Shown: positions 1-10,045, counted from the first letter of the stretch. The stretch: DNA of 64,000 nt from Orientallactaga sibirica (GCA_036365145.1 JAEOAD010000055.1:2356001-2420000); one strand, 5' to 3'. Numbers and translations are program-made. The notes: a model not told the origin generated them from the letters alone.

Positions 1-182
1 TTCAGGCATATGTTCTTACTGGTCCTCCCTCACAACCCTCCTGAGCCTCTGCTTTCCCCCAATAGCTCCCTTCTGTTTTCATGTCATATGTATTTCATTA
101 CCCTTTTCCCCCACCCTTAAGGTCTCTTCAGATCTTCCAACTGTATTGCTTTTTGATTTGTTATCTTTGTCCTGATGCTTAG
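1..182 (+). other. SPCS2: SPCS2 last intron, 3' part
   Basis: This is non-coding sequence running into a pyrimidine-rich tract (about 140-178) and an AG acceptor at 181-182, directly before codons that match the SPCS2 C-terminus. Nothing else is recognised in it. Confidence 0.8.
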
Positions 183-369
183 GTTCGATGACAAGTACAC
201 CCTGAAGCTGACCTTCATCAGTGGAAGAACAAAGCAGCAACGGGAAGCTGAGTTCACCAAGTCTATTGCTAAATTTTTTGACCACAGCGGGACACTGGTC
301 ATGGATGCGTATGAACCTGAAATATCCAGGCTCCATGACAGTCTCGCCACAGAAAGAAAAATAAAATAG
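183..369 (+). CDS. SPCS2: SPCS2 terminal coding exon (signal peptidase complex subunit 2, C-terminus)
   Basis: SPCS2 (SPC25) is a non-catalytic, ER-membrane subunit of the signal peptidase complex, which removes signal peptides from secretory proteins. The exon opens after a CTTAG acceptor; its first base completes an Arg codon begun in the previous exon. It encodes about 61 residues, beginning [11 protein letters not shown], with [13 protein letters not shown] in the middle and ending ERKIK before TAG at 367-369. From memory of the mammalian protein this matches the cytosolic C-terminal region almost residue for residue, with one visible change near the end (SLATE where human has SLAIE). The two transmembrane segments lie in upstream exons outside the window. 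An ATG at 175 in the same frame lies in the intron and is not a start. Near-perfect conservation and an intact frame argue against a processed pseudogene. Confidence 0.95.
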
Positions 370-1190
370 CCAATTCTAAAAGCAACTTTCTTTCTGCTGG
401 ATCATGCTGAAATACTGGTGGGTGGGGGGAAGAAATGGAGAATTTAAGATGGGTAAAGTATGACATGTTTAAAAAGTCCCTGTTTTGTCCTGAAAATTGA
501 GTCCATTCTGGATAAATAGGATTTCCTAGCACAGATATGAGAAGTTGTAGCTCTGATATTTAGCTGTAGCTTCCTTGGTCTGCTGGTTGTGTTTTGATTT
601 GCTTTTCTGGAGAAGCATTTTTGCTAAAAGCTATATAGACATTTTCTTTTGTACTTAGCAGTACCTTATATATCTTTGTGCCATGCAGCATTTGAACACT
701 CAGTTATTGAGAATTGTTAACCTTGCTGGATTCAGTAGTGCACGCCTGTAACCCCAGCACTTGGGAGGCTGAGATAGAATCACGAGTTTGAAGCCATCCT
801 GGGCAACAAACCAAGACCCTGCTTTGTGGGGAGAATTGTCAGCTTGTTGCCGACTCTGTTAATCGCTTCAACAACTTTCCTCGATGAGTTTAGGATACAA
901 CTTCTTGTGTATGACAGCTTTCCTTCACACACCATTTTTGTGGGTGTGTGTATATATAATATATATATCTGACTTGGAGAGAATTATTAAAAAACAGCTT
1001 TTAATTTGTGTAAAACAGACCTTCTGCCTGTTACATTTTGTGCTCTTACCTAATTAAAGAAGCCAGTGAGTGGCATTTTTAGTTTTATATTGTCTGTTTT
1101 CCACTAGTATGTTCTTGTTGAGTTGTTTGTGCCCTTTCCTAACTGCCATTTTCTAAAAATTTTTTTCAATAAAAGGAAAGAAGATGTGAA
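370..1190 (+). other. SPCS2: putative SPCS2 3' UTR with candidate poly(A) signals
   Basis: No open frame follows the SPCS2 stop. Candidate polyadenylation hexamers are ATTAAA at 1053-1058 and AATAAA at 1168-1173; which is used cannot be told from sequence. A short (TG)(TA) alternating tract lies at about 941-968. The end of the UTR is inferred. Confidence 0.5.
720..826 (+). mobile_element. degenerate B1-like SINE
   Basis: Contains the B1 landmarks GCACGCCTGTAACCCCAGCA and TTGGGAGGCTGAG. It diverges more from the 7SL core than most B1 copies here, so it is an older insertion within the SPCS2 3' UTR. Confidence 0.7.
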
Positions 1191-1493
1191 AAAATGGAGT
1201 CATAGTCTTAATAGAAGGAAGAGTGCCACAGTGCTGACTTTTGTTACTGTCATAGGTTTGTTAATGGACTGGTTCATTGCTCAGGGAACACCAAGAACCT
1301 ATAGTTGAGGAACTCTTAGCTCTCCAGTAATAACATGGACATACCTTGAAAACAGTTTCCACTAAAATAGAAAATCTAAAAATGGGTGAATTTCTCGATA
1401 CACATTAAACCAAGATGAGATAAATAGATACATAACAAACAGCAAGGTTGAAACAGTAATAAAAATATCTCCCAAGTAAAGAACATGTAGACA

Positions 1494-1692
1494 GGGATGA
1501 AGAGATGGCTTAGCAGTTAAGACACTTGCCTGTAAAGTCAAAGGACTCAGGTTTGATTCCCTAGGACTCACATAAGCCAGAGACACAAAGGTAGCACATG
1601 TGTCTGGAGTTCTTTGCAGTGGCTAAAGGCCGTGGCTTGCTCATTTTCTCTATATATCTTCCTCTTTATCTTTCTCAAATAATTTTTTTTAA
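1494..1692 (+). mobile_element. tRNA-derived SINE
   Basis: The head reads GATGGCTTAGCAGTTAAG (A box) and GGTTTGATTCCCTAGG (B box), followed by the family body and a T/C-rich, then A/T tail. It interrupts the L1. Confidence 0.85.
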
Positions 1693-1865
1693 TGAGCAGA
1701 CAGATGGATTCACTGCAGAATTCTACCAGAACTTCAAAGAACTAAAACCAGTGCTTCTCAAACTACACCATAAAATTGTAAAGGAACACTACCAGATTCT
1801 TTACTAAGCCAGCATTGTCCTGAAACTAAAACCAGGATGATACCACAAAGAAAACTATACCTCAA

Positions 1866-1990
1866 AGCCAGGAGTGGTGGTGCACACCTTTAATCCCAGC
1901 ACAAGGGAGGTGGAGGTAGGAGGATCGCCATGAGTTCGAGACCACCCTGAGACTACATAGTGAATTCCAGGTCAGCCTGGCTAGAAAAAT
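1866..1990 (+). mobile_element. B1 SINE
   Basis: Starts GCCAGGAGTGGTGGTGCACA and continues to GAATTCCAGGTCAGCCTGG. The A tail is short or eroded. Confidence 0.85.
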
Positions 1991-2427
1991 CACTCATCAC
2001 AATCAGGTCGCTTTATGCCAGAGATGTAGAGATGGCTCAACATACATGCAAATTAATAGATCATACAAATGAACTCACAGAAATCACATGCTCATCTTGA
2101 TACCAAAAAAATGATAAAACTCAACATCTTTCTAATAAAAAAAAAAGTCAAGAAGCATGGGTACATCCTACAAACATATAGCCAAAAATAAAAAAAAAAA
2201 AATTAAAAAAATCATCCTCTAAAATCAGGAGCAAGACAAGGGTGCTTACTTTCTCCAATCTTAGTACAGTGCTTCAAGTCCTAGTTTGAGCATTAAGAAG
2301 AGAAGGGACATATAGAGAAGAGTCCTTATTTGTAGCTAATTGTAGACACGAGACCTTAAATACTTCCAACAGAAAATGCTTATAAGGTCTGAAAAACTCA
2401 ACAAGGTGGTAGAATACAGAAAACATA

Positions 2428-2593
2428 CAGCCAGGTGTGGTGGCACACACCTTTAATCCCAGCACTCGGGAGGCAGAGGTAGGAGGATCGCCATGAGTTC
2501 GAGGCCACCCTGAGACTACAGAGTGAATTCCAGGTCAGCCTGAACTAGAGTGAGACCCTACCTCGGAAAACCAAAAAAAAAAAAAAAAAAAAA
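2428..2593 (+). mobile_element. B1 SINE with intact A tail
   Basis: A full-length head-to-tail B1 starting GCCAGGTGTGGTGGCACACA and ending in a run of about 20 A. The good preservation suggests a younger insertion than its neighbours in the L1. Confidence 0.9.
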
Positions 2594-2693
2594 TCCATCC
2601 ATACATAAATTAGTAGCCTTTCAATTACCAATAATTCACTTGCTGGGAAAGAAATGAAGGAAACAATCCCACTCTTGGTTGCAGCAAAAACCC

Positions 2694-2905
2694 TTGGAGG
2701 TTCAGCCATTAAGGTGCTGGCCTGCAGAGCCTGACTACCCAAGTTGCTCACATAAGCCTGATGTTCAAGGTGATGCATGCATCTGGAGTTTGTTGCCAGC
2801 AGCTGGAGGCCCTGGCAAACCCATTCTCCCCCTCCCCTCCCTGTCTGTCTCCTCTGTCCATCTCTTGTGTCTTGCTCTTTCTGTACTTGCAAATCAATAA
2901 AATAT
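2694..2905 (+). mobile_element. tRNA-derived SINE, diverged head
   Basis: The head is eroded, but the body GCATGCATCTGGAGTTTGTT and the CTCCCC/TCTCTG-rich tail ending AATCAATAAAAT identify the family. Confidence 0.75.
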
Positions 2906-3391
2906 TAAACTATTAAAAACTTTGAAAGCCTTGGAACAAACCTAACCAAGGAAATGAAAGACCTCTATCATAACAACTTTAAAATACTGAAGAAGGGATT
3001 GAAGGCAATCTGGAAAGACCTTCCATAGTCATTGACTAGAAAACTTAATATTTTGAAATAGCTATACTACTAAAAAACATTACAGATTTAATGCAATGCC
3101 TGTGATGATGCTGATGCCATTCTTCACAAAAACAAAAACAATTTAAAAATTTATGTGGAGGCCAAGGCAATCCTGAGCAAAAAGAAAAATGCTGGAGGTA
3201 TACCTGATTCAAGTTCTACTGTAGAGCCATAGTAATAAAAACGACATGGTATTTGCACTAACAGACACATCAATGGAACCTAATAGAGGACCCACATATG
3301 AACCCACACAGCTACAGTCATACAGCCACTGCAGCTGACAGCTAACTGTTGATAAAGATGGCAAAATACACATTGGAGAAAAGTCTTCAGG

Positions 3392-3572
3392 GTTGGAGAG
3401 ATGGCTCAGTGGCTTAGGCGCTTGCTTGCAAACCATAACCATCTGGGTTCCCCAGTACCCACATAAAGCCAGATGCCCAGGGTGGCGCATGCATTTGGAG
3501 TTCATTTGCAACCATTAGAGACCCCACCATGCCCATTCATATTCATTCTTTCTCTCTCCTTGAATAAGTCTT
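3392..3572 (+). mobile_element. tRNA-derived SINE
   Basis: GGTTGGAGAGATGGCTCAGT opens it; GGGTTCCCCAGTACCCACAT and GCATTTGGAGTTCATTTGCA follow. A-box match is good, B-box match moderate. Confidence 0.85.
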
Positions 3573-3969
3573 GAACAAATGATGCTGGAGAAACTGGATA
3601 TCTACATGTAGAAGAATGAAACCAGATGCCTATCTCTTACCCTGTATAAAAACTGATCCAAGACCCTAATGTAAGATCAGAAACAGGAAAAAGGAGAAAC
3701 ACTTCCAAGTATAGGCATAGGCAAAAGTTTTCTGAGTCATTCAGGAAATGCCAACAATTGACAAGGATGTCATGACATTTAGAAAGGAAATAATGAAGAG
3801 AAAAAGGAAATTTAAAAAGGAATCATGAAGAGACAACCTACAGAATAGCAAAAATCTTTCCTACTTGTATATCTGACAGGATTCATGTCTAGAAAATATG
3901 AAGAACTAAAAAGAAACAAAAAGGAAAACTGAACAAAAAAACAAAAAAAAACAACCCAATTAATAAATA

Positions 3970-4290
3970 GGCCAATGAGGGGCAGGGGAAATGCCCAGTG
4001 GATAAAGTACTTGCCACGTAGCCATGAGAGCTTGAGTTGTGATCCCTACTGTCCATGTAAATGCTAAGTGGGTGTGTCAGCCTGCCTGTAAAAATCCTAA
4101 TGCTTGGGAGGCAGAGATGGGATCCTTGGGGCAAGCTGCTAGCTACACTAACATTCAGCAAGGGAGCTGTGGGTTGGAGTGAGACCCTGCCTTAGTAAAG
4201 AGAGCAATTAAGGATGACACCCAGTGTCAACCTCTGGCCTCCACATGGATGCATGCACACACCACACATGTGCTCTCCACACAAGCCATG
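3970..4290 (+). mobile_element. old composite B2/B4-type SINE
   Basis: The head resembles a tRNA-type SINE (AATGCCCAGTGGATAAAGTA), the middle has B1-like TGCTTGGGAGGCAGAGATGG, and the end has CTCTGGCCTCCACATGGATG followed by CACACA. This is the layout of old rodent B2/B4-type composites; the exact family is uncertain. Confidence 0.55.
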
Positions 4291-4357
4291 TGTTATATAG
4301 TGAAATAGTTCTCAAAAGATGAAGTACAAATGGCCAACACCCATGAAAAATGCCAAC

Positions 4358-4515
4358 CTTGGGCTGAGGCTGGTGGCCTTTAATCTCACCACTTGCGAGG
4401 CCAGGGTAGGAGGATCTCCATGAGTTCAAGGCTAGCCTGAGGCTACGTAGTGGATTCCAGTTCAGCCTGATTAAAACAAGACTATGTCAAAAACACATAA
4501 ACACACACACACAAA
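4358..4515 (+). mobile_element. B1 SINE
   Basis: GGTGGCCTTTAATCTCACCA through CTACGTAGTGGATTCCAGTT to an A tail decayed into (CA)n. Confidence 0.8.
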
Positions 4516-4522
4516 TAAGACA

Positions 4523-4728
4523 GGTTAAGGCATATTCCTGCAAAGCCAAAGGACCCCGGTTCAATTCCCCCGGACCCACATAAGCCAGATGCACAAGGTG
4601 GCCCATGCATCTGGAGTTCGTTTGTAGTGGCTGGAGGTCCTGGTGCACCCATTCTTTCCTTCTCCCCCCCCCCTTCTTTCTCGCTTTCTCTAAATAAATT
4701 TTTTAAAAATTAAAGTTTTAAAAAAAGG
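4523..4728 (+). mobile_element. tRNA-derived SINE, 5' truncated
   Basis: Begins inside the A box (ACAGGTTAAGGC) and then follows the family closely (CCGGTTCAATTCCCCCGGAC) to a C8-containing pyrimidine tract and AAATAAATTTTT. Confidence 0.85.
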
Positions 4729-4920
4729 CCATGCTTCTCTAGTCATCAGAGAAATGCAAATTGAAATTCCTTCACAGTACACAGATGGCAGTCATTAAGG
4801 AAACAGCCAGTGCTGGCAAGGAGTGGCTAAAAGGTAACCCTCATACCCTGCTGGTGGGGATGGGAATGTAAGTCGTTCACTATGAAGATCAGTATGGAGG
4901 CTTCTCAAAAAACAAATTGC

Positions 4921-5192
4921 GGGCTGGAGAGATGGCTTAGAGGTTAAGGCATCTGCCTCCTAAGCCGAAGAACGCTGGTTCCAATCTCCAGCAGTTCCAA
5001 TCTCCAGGTCCCACATTTAGCAAGATGCAAAGTGACGCAAGGGCGCAATGCCGTACTTGACCACAAGGGGAGCGCACACATCTGGATTTCGTTCTCAGCA
5101 GCTGCGACACTGCTGGCGTGCCCATCTCTGTCTTCCTCTCCCTCCCCCTCCCCCCCCCTCTGTCTCTCTCCAAAAAAACAAAAACAAAAACA
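4921..5192 (+). mobile_element. tRNA-derived SINE, long variant with duplicated B-box motif
   Basis: Opens GGGCTGGAGAGATGGCTTAG. The B-box segment TTCCAATCTCCAG occurs twice in tandem (about 4979-5007), and there is the long-variant insert AAGTGACGCAAGGGCGCAAT. It ends in a CTCTCC-rich and A-rich tail. Confidence 0.85.
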
Positions 5193-5310
5193 AATTGCAT
5201 CTACCATATGACACAGCTATGTTACTCTTTGGTATTTCCAAAGGTACTTCAGGTAAATGTCAGAGATATTTGCGTAGCCATGTTTATTGGAGCACTATTT
5301 ACAACTAAGG

Positions 5311-6170
5311 TTGGGTTCCCCAGGAAGCGGGTCGTGGGTGAAGTTTGCTCAAGTGTTTGTTAAGTAGTGCCCTTGGCACCAACACCTCTGAAAAGTGGGG
5401 CAAGGAAGTAAGTTTCCTAGTGGGAGTTGTGATGTGATGGTGCAGGCCTGCCAGCAGCCTTCACCGACTGCACGGACTAGTCTGCAGGTAAGGTGTACGC
5501 TAATGGCCAGGACTTTACACCTTTACGTTGGTTACTCACTTGTTGGATGTGGGCCAGCCCGGAAAAGGGTATGCTCTTGAGTGCAACAGCTGACTGCAGC
5601 TGAGATAAACCTTGAATCATCTGACAACAGGACACACTGCCACGGCACTCCCTGCAGCTGTGGTCACAGCTGGGGGCCTGGGAAGGGTGTGCCAGTGTTC
5701 ATGATACCAGGAAAACTGGGTTGATCTATCTTTTGGCAGAGCCCCAAACTCAGAATGAAACTCTAAAGAATAGTTTTGAATCACTATAGTATTTTAGAAA
5801 TACTTTCTGTATCGTCTTGAAGTACTTTTAATTAACCTTTTCAGGAAAGCCAATGGTAATTTTTTTTTTGTTTGTTTCTTCCTTCTAAGTTTATTAATTG
5901 GAATTCTGCTCTTAGGAAGAGCTAGCCCTTCTCTGTAGTTCCTTTGTACAATTATTATTCATATCAGTATAGGTTCGGCTTTATTTTTCTTCAGTGGGAG
6001 ATAATCAATCTCATACTACTAATGTCTTCTACCCCAGTTTTAGTTCCAAATTGTGGCCATTAGGCTCTCCTGTAAGAGAAAATCCAGTCATTTTGTGATC
6101 TCTTTCCTTATGGCACCACAATATGTTCCACACTCAGCTTGTGTTTTTTCCTGCCCCAGCTCTGGAGTCA
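5311..6170. other. intergenic sequence, mostly unrecognised
   Basis: 5311-5870 shows no coding potential or repeat that I recognise. About 5880-6170 (with its continuation at 6833-6900) resembles an old antisense L1-type fragment, split by the SINE cluster that follows; this assignment is weak. Confidence 0.4.
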
Positions 6171-6180
6171 ACTTTTTTTT

Positions 6181-6193
6181 AAATACTTTATTT

Positions 6194-6244
<51 letters not shown>

Positions 6245-6433
6245 TCTGAGAGAGAAACAGAGATAGAGGGAGAGAGAGAGAAAGAAAATGGGTGCACCAA
6301 GACCTCCAGCCACTGCAAACTCCAGACCCATGCACCACCTTGTGTATCTGGCTCCATGGGTTCTGGGGAATTGAACCTGGGTCCTTTAGCTTTGCAGGCA
6401 AGCATCTTAACTGCTAACCCCTCTCTAGTCCCT
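6181..6433 (-). mobile_element. tRNA-derived SINE with expanded (TTTA)n tail
   Basis: Read on the minus strand it is a full family member ending in about 15 units of TAAA. It is flanked by GAGTCAACT on both sides, i.e. a target-site duplication. Confidence 0.9.
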
Positions 6434-6449
6434 GGAGTCAACTATTTAA

Positions 6450-6620
6450 AATATATATTTTTATTTGAGAGAGAAACAGAGAAAGAGGGAGAGCACATCA
6501 GGACCTCCAGATGCATGCGCCACTTTGTGCATCTGGCTTTATGTGGGTACTGGGAATTGAACCCAGCTTGTCAGGCTTTGCAAGCAAGCACCTTTAACCA
6601 CTGAGCCATTGCTTCAGTCT
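6450..6620 (-). mobile_element. tRNA-derived SINE (second of three at one target)
   Basis: The family body is inverted, ending ACTGAGCCATTGCTTCAGTC. It is again bracketed by GGAGTCAACTATTT. Confidence 0.9.
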
Positions 6621-6633
6621 GGGAGTCAACTAT

Positions 6634-6832
6634 TTTTTAAATATATTTTTTATTTATTTGAGGGAGAGAGGGAGAGAGAATGGGTGCACCAGGGCCTCCT
6701 AGCCATTGCACATGAATTACAGGTACATGTGCCACGTTGTGCATCTGGCTTTTATGTAGGTACTAGGGAATCGAACCTAGGTCCTTTGGCTTTGTTGGCA
6801 AGTGCTTTAACCGTTAAGCCATTTCTCCAGCC
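6634..6832 (-). mobile_element. tRNA-derived SINE (third of three at one target)
   Basis: Inverted copy ending AAGCCATTTCTCCAGCCC and followed by GAGTCAACTATTTTTT, the same target sequence as its two neighbours. Confidence 0.9.
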
Positions 6833-6905
6833 CGAGTCAACTATTTTTTCCAAGGAGTACTGGTTCCTGGTATTAAAGAAGAATGTTAAGATCTATGAGT
6901 TTAAG

Positions 6906-7070
6906 ACAGGTGTGCTGGTGTACTCCTTTAATCCCAGCACTTGGGAGGCAGAAATAAGAGGATTGCTGTGAGTTCAAGGCCAGCCTGGGACTACAGAATG
7001 AGTTCCGGGTCAGCCTGTGCTAGAGTGAGATCCTGCCTCAAAAAACAAAACAAAAAAACAAAAAAAAACC
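6906..7070 (+). mobile_element. B1 SINE
   Basis: AGGTGTGCTGGTGTACTCCT to GTCAGCCTGTGCTAGAGTGA, with an A tail containing C interruptions. A second B1 sits in or right after this tail. Confidence 0.85.
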
Positions 7071-7198
7071 TGGGCGGGGTGACACACGCCGTTAATCCCA
7101 CCACTCCGGAGATAGGAGGATCACCATGAGTTCGAGACCACCCTGAGACTACATAGTGAATTCCAGGTCAGCCTGGCCTAGAGTGAGACCCAACCTTG

Positions 7199-7227
<29 letters not shown>
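7071..7227 (+). mobile_element. B1 SINE, tandem to the previous one
   Basis: Starts TGGGCGGGGTGACACACGCC and ends in about 29 A. It lies at the end of the preceding B1's A tail, a typical L1-endonuclease target. Confidence 0.9.
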
Positions 7228-7229
<2 letters not shown>

Positions 7230-7442
7230 GACCTAAGATTGTTACTGAGCAGTTGAGTTCTCTCAGAAGAATCAACAGGTACATTTCATAGAAACAAGAC
7301 TAAGTGAGCTAGCATGTGGGAAGAGAGGACTCCCAAGATGACTGCAAAGAGAGAAAGAGGACCAAAGGTTTTATCATTGCTACTTGGGTAGGCAAGGAAC
7401 TGATCTCTTGTAGAGGTGCAATTCTAGTCACTCGTGAGCTAC
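7228..7442. other. unique sequence upstream of NEU3
   Basis: No repeat or coding signal recognised. Confidence 0.4.
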
Positions 7443-7597
7443 TTTTTACCTTTAAATTTTGGGATAGGGTCTCCTTAAATTGCCCAGGGTGACCTTGAAC
7501 TCACTCTGAGATCTAGGGAGGTTTCAAACTTGCCATCCTCCTGCCTCAGCCTTCCAGATATCTGGGGTTACAGTCGCATGTCACAAAGCCTAGCTAA
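7443..7597 (-). mobile_element. degenerate B1-like SINE
   Basis: On + it reads TTTGGGATAGGGTCTCCTTA, then GCCATCCTCCTGCCTCAGCC, an old inverted B1/7SL relic about 0.5 kb upstream of the NEU3 start. Confidence 0.65.
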
Positions 7598-7659
7598 TAA
7601 TATCGTTCTTATCTGTACCTTTTGCAAGGAGAATGGCTAATACCTTGTGTGCCACTTCC

Positions 7660-8077
7660 TCCTCCTTTTTGTAGTTCGCGTGGAGACCCGGAACCTTTGC
7701 TCGACTCTTAGGCTGTCCAGGGAAGTTTTAGACAGTGATACCAACCAATAGAGAAGCGAGGGCAATCAGGGATCCAAACACAGAGGGACCCGCAGAGGCT
7801 GCGCGGCGATGGGCGGGGCCAGAACAGGGGGCGGGGCCGGCCAGGCTGGGCGGCCGCGCTGATTGGTTGAGCGTTGCAGCCGTCTGTAGGGGATTGCGGT
7901 CTACGCGCGCCTTTCTTCGTTCTGCTCCCCACTGCCCTGGTCTGGATGCCTCTTGCTGCCAGCTTCCCCGCTGGTCACTTCTCGGGGGGTTGTCTCCGGG
8001 CCTGCAGTTTCTTTTGCCCTTGACTCATCTGTCTCCATTTCCCCAGCAAGGCCGGGACGTGGCCTGCCCCACGAGCC
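7660..8077 (+). promoter_or_regulatory. NEU3: NEU3 CpG-rich promoter and 5' UTR
   Basis: CpG density rises sharply compared with the flanks. Two GC boxes (GGGCGGGGCC at 7811-7820 and GGGGCGGGGCC around 7829-7838) lie between a CCAAT box at 7745-7749 and an inverted one (ATTGG, 7862-7866). No TATA box is evident. This is the layout of a housekeeping-type CpG-island promoter with Sp1 and NF-Y sites. The transcription start is inferred to lie downstream of about 7870; the remainder to 8077 would be 5' UTR. The start codon context is GAGCCATGG, a strong Kozak match. Confidence 0.75.
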
Positions 8078-8141
8078 ATGGAAGAGTGCCTGGCTCCCGG
8101 CTCTGCCCAGAGACACCCCGCGGAGGCCGGATCTAGTGCAG
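8078..8141 (+). CDS. NEU3: NEU3 coding exon 1 (sialidase-3 N-terminus)
   Basis: Encodes 21 codons plus one base, starting MEECLAPGSA and ending AGSSA, then a GTGAGC donor at 8142. It aligns without gaps to the N-terminal extension of the long human NEU3 isoform (the MEES...GSSAEV segment, from memory). An even more upstream human in-frame ATG is not preserved here (Lys codon at 8048-8050). The ATG at 8078 is chosen for its Kozak context, its position inside the CpG island, and because the alternative downstream start used for the short human isoform is absent in exon 2. The exon ends in phase 1. Confidence 0.88.
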
Positions 8142-8865
8142 GTGAGCGGGCCTGGGCACAGGAGGGCTCCCCAGTCCATCCCTCCCCCCAAAATCAGGTC
8201 CCTTCTACCGCGGGAGCAGGTTGTACTGCACAGTCACCGGGGAACGTTGAGTCAGAGCCTGGAGTGGCTCGGACCTGACCTAGCTCGAATATTTTTGGCT
8301 GTTTCTATTTTTGGTTTCTTCCCACTTAAACCTTAACACTTAAAGCTTAACACTGTGGGGATGAAGCGGGAAACTGAGACTAGGAAAAACCCTTGTTACT
8401 TCAAAGGAATCTGAGTGTCCAAAAAAAAAAAAAAAAAGCACTCCCTGTCAGAATTTATGAGACCTGAGCTTTACGGGTTTGCAAAACAAAATGACCTTAG
8501 GTAAGTTTTCCTCCTTCAAAACAAGGCAAACTTCAGAGCCCATGCCACACTGTACTCTCCCAGTCAGAGACAGAGTTGGCTTGATCGGAAGGGGGAGTTA
8601 ATACTTTGAATTCTCTGCCCAAATGAACGACTCCAAAGTAGACTATATTTGCTTCTTCTCCACCCCCAGTTACCAAAACATGGTTAGTGAGAATAATTTA
8701 GGTCTCAGTGCCAGGGCCACTATCTGTGTTACCACTCCCGTCTATACTGTCAGCATAATCATAATTAATGAAAATTAATCATGACACTCCTTGCAGTGAT
8801 AGCAGAGCTGTAAGTGAAATTGTAAAGAGCTTAACATTTATTATAATTAAAGGCTTCTATGTGTT
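8142..8865 (+). other. NEU3: NEU3 intron 1, 5' unique part
   Basis: The first ~150 bases remain C/G-rich and belong to the CpG island flank. The rest, including an A17 run at about 8421-8437, shows nothing recognised. Intron 1 as a whole runs 8142-13959. Confidence 0.6.
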
Positions 8866-9046
8866 TATTTGTTATTAGAGGGGGGTGGGAGAGAATGGAT
8901 GCACCAGGGCCTCCAGCCACTGCAAAAGAACTCCAGGCATATGGACCACCTTGTGCATCTGGCTTACGTGGGTTCTGGGGAGTCAAACCTGGATCCTTAG
9001 GTTTTGTAGGCAAGTGCCTTAACTGCTAAGCCAACTCTCCAGCCGC
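8866..9046 (-). mobile_element. tRNA-derived SINE
   Basis: Inverted copy with GAATGGATGCACCAGGGCCT and ending CTAAGCCAACTCTCCAGCC. It is flanked by AAGGCTTCTAT on both sides (8850-8860 and 9046-9056), a target-site duplication. Confidence 0.9.
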
Positions 9047-9164
9047 AAGGCTTCTATTTGTATGGTGCCTTAAAGTGTTTAAAGCATTTTTGAATTTCAA
9101 AAAGAAAAGCATTTCTTCATTTTGGTCCTCTTAAATACATGTTGTCCACATTTTACAAACAAGG

Positions 9165-9590
9165 AGTGGTCATGGTGGCTTACACCTTGTTGCAGTCAGC
9201 TTCCTGTTGTCAGAAAACACCTGCCCAAGAGCTGCTTGTGGGAGGAAAGGGTTTATTTTGGCTTATAGGCTCTAGGGGAAGCTCCATGATGGCTGGGGAA
9301 AACAGTCGCATTGAATATCACCTCCCGGCCAACATCATGTGGACAACAGCAGCAGTAGAATGTGCCAAATACTGGCAAGGGGCAGCTGGCTATAACACTC
9401 ATCAGCCTGCCCCCAACAGTACACTGCGTCCAGGAGGATGCAGTTCCCAAATTGTCACCAGCTGGGGACCTAAGCATTCAGAACACCTAAGTTATGGGGG
9501 ACACTTGAATCAAGCCACCACAAGGCTGTAATAGGCTGAGGCAGGAGAATCACAAGTTCAAGACCTGCCTTGGCTACATAGCATGACTGT
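9165..9590 (+). mobile_element. old B1-like SINE split by an LTR
   Basis: The left piece (GGTCATGGTGGCTTACACCT) and right piece (TGTAATAGGCTGAGGCAGGA to CTACATAGCATGAC) form one B1-type element once the intervening LTR is ignored. Confidence 0.7.
9188..9522 (-). mobile_element. solo MaLR/ORR1-like LTR
   Basis: Begins TGTTGCAGTCAGC and ends CCACCACA (TG...CA ends). The inverted body contains GGTTTATTTTGGCTTATAGG, i.e. an AATAAA-type signal on the minus strand. It closely resembles the LTRs at 60122 and 61649. Sense direction is the minus strand. I see no clear target-site duplication. Confidence 0.8.
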
Positions 9591-9884
9591 CTAAAAACAA
9601 ACAAAAGCTAAGACCTTGAGCGTAAACTAAGTAGTATGATAGTGTGCGATGGAGCCAGGACATGAACCCCGCCACATGACGAGTTGTGCTTCTCCTCTCC
9701 TGGTCTCCCCACTTCCTTTTCTCTTTCCTGGTACCTCCATCCCTCTCCATGGCCATCCTGTGTTCCATATTACCTCCCTGAGAATTCCATTCCACTAAAC
9801 AGTGACTAATAGATGTGTGTTAATTAGTGATTACTGCTATTGCTATGACTCACTTTTAGCTTACAAGAGTTTTGTTTTTAATTT

Positions 9885-10045
9885 TAATTTTTATTTTTTT
9901 GATTTTTCGAGGTAGGGTCTCACTCTGGCCCAGGCTGACCTGGAATTAACTATGTATTCTCAGGGTGGCCTTGAACTCACGGCAATCCTCCTACCTCTGC
10001 CTCCCAAGTGCTGGGATTAAAGGCGTGCGCCACCACGCCCGGCTA
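9885..10045 (-). mobile_element. B1 SINE
   Basis: Poly-T, then GAGGTAGGGTCTCACTCTGG through to CGCCACCACGCCCGGC: a well-preserved inverted B1. Confidence 0.9.

Larger units (their letters stand above)
1360..5310 (+). mobile_element. old, degenerate L1 (ORF2 region) broken up by SINEs
   Basis: Separated blocks read in order as the middle and C-terminal part of an L1 ORF2 on the + strand: 1365-1490, 1693-1860, 1991-2427, 2594-2690, 2906-3390, 3573-3965, 4735-4920 and 5193-5308. Landmarks include the reverse-transcriptase-domain stretch around 1695-1850 and 2220-2290, the block at 2940-3300 that resembles the region after the RT domain, and the C-terminal block at 4835-5308. The frame is destroyed by many indels, so it is inactive. 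Nine SINEs are inserted in it. It may be more than one fragment, but the order is collinear. Confidence 0.75.

Noticed and set aside
4523..4620. tRNA gene candidates from the A-box and B-box matches (here and in dozens of other places)
   Set aside because: All lie at the head of SINEs with the same downstream body and A-rich tail, and do not fold into a complete cloverleaf with an acceptor stem.
6053..6604. A 183-codon + strand ORF
   Set aside because: It runs through a (TTTA)n tract and inverted SINEs; the protein is translated repeat.
7735..8336. Several overlapping ORFs in the NEU3 promoter region on both strands
   Set aside because: High GC lowers stop-codon frequency; only the short frame from 8078 to the donor at 8142 matches a known protein.
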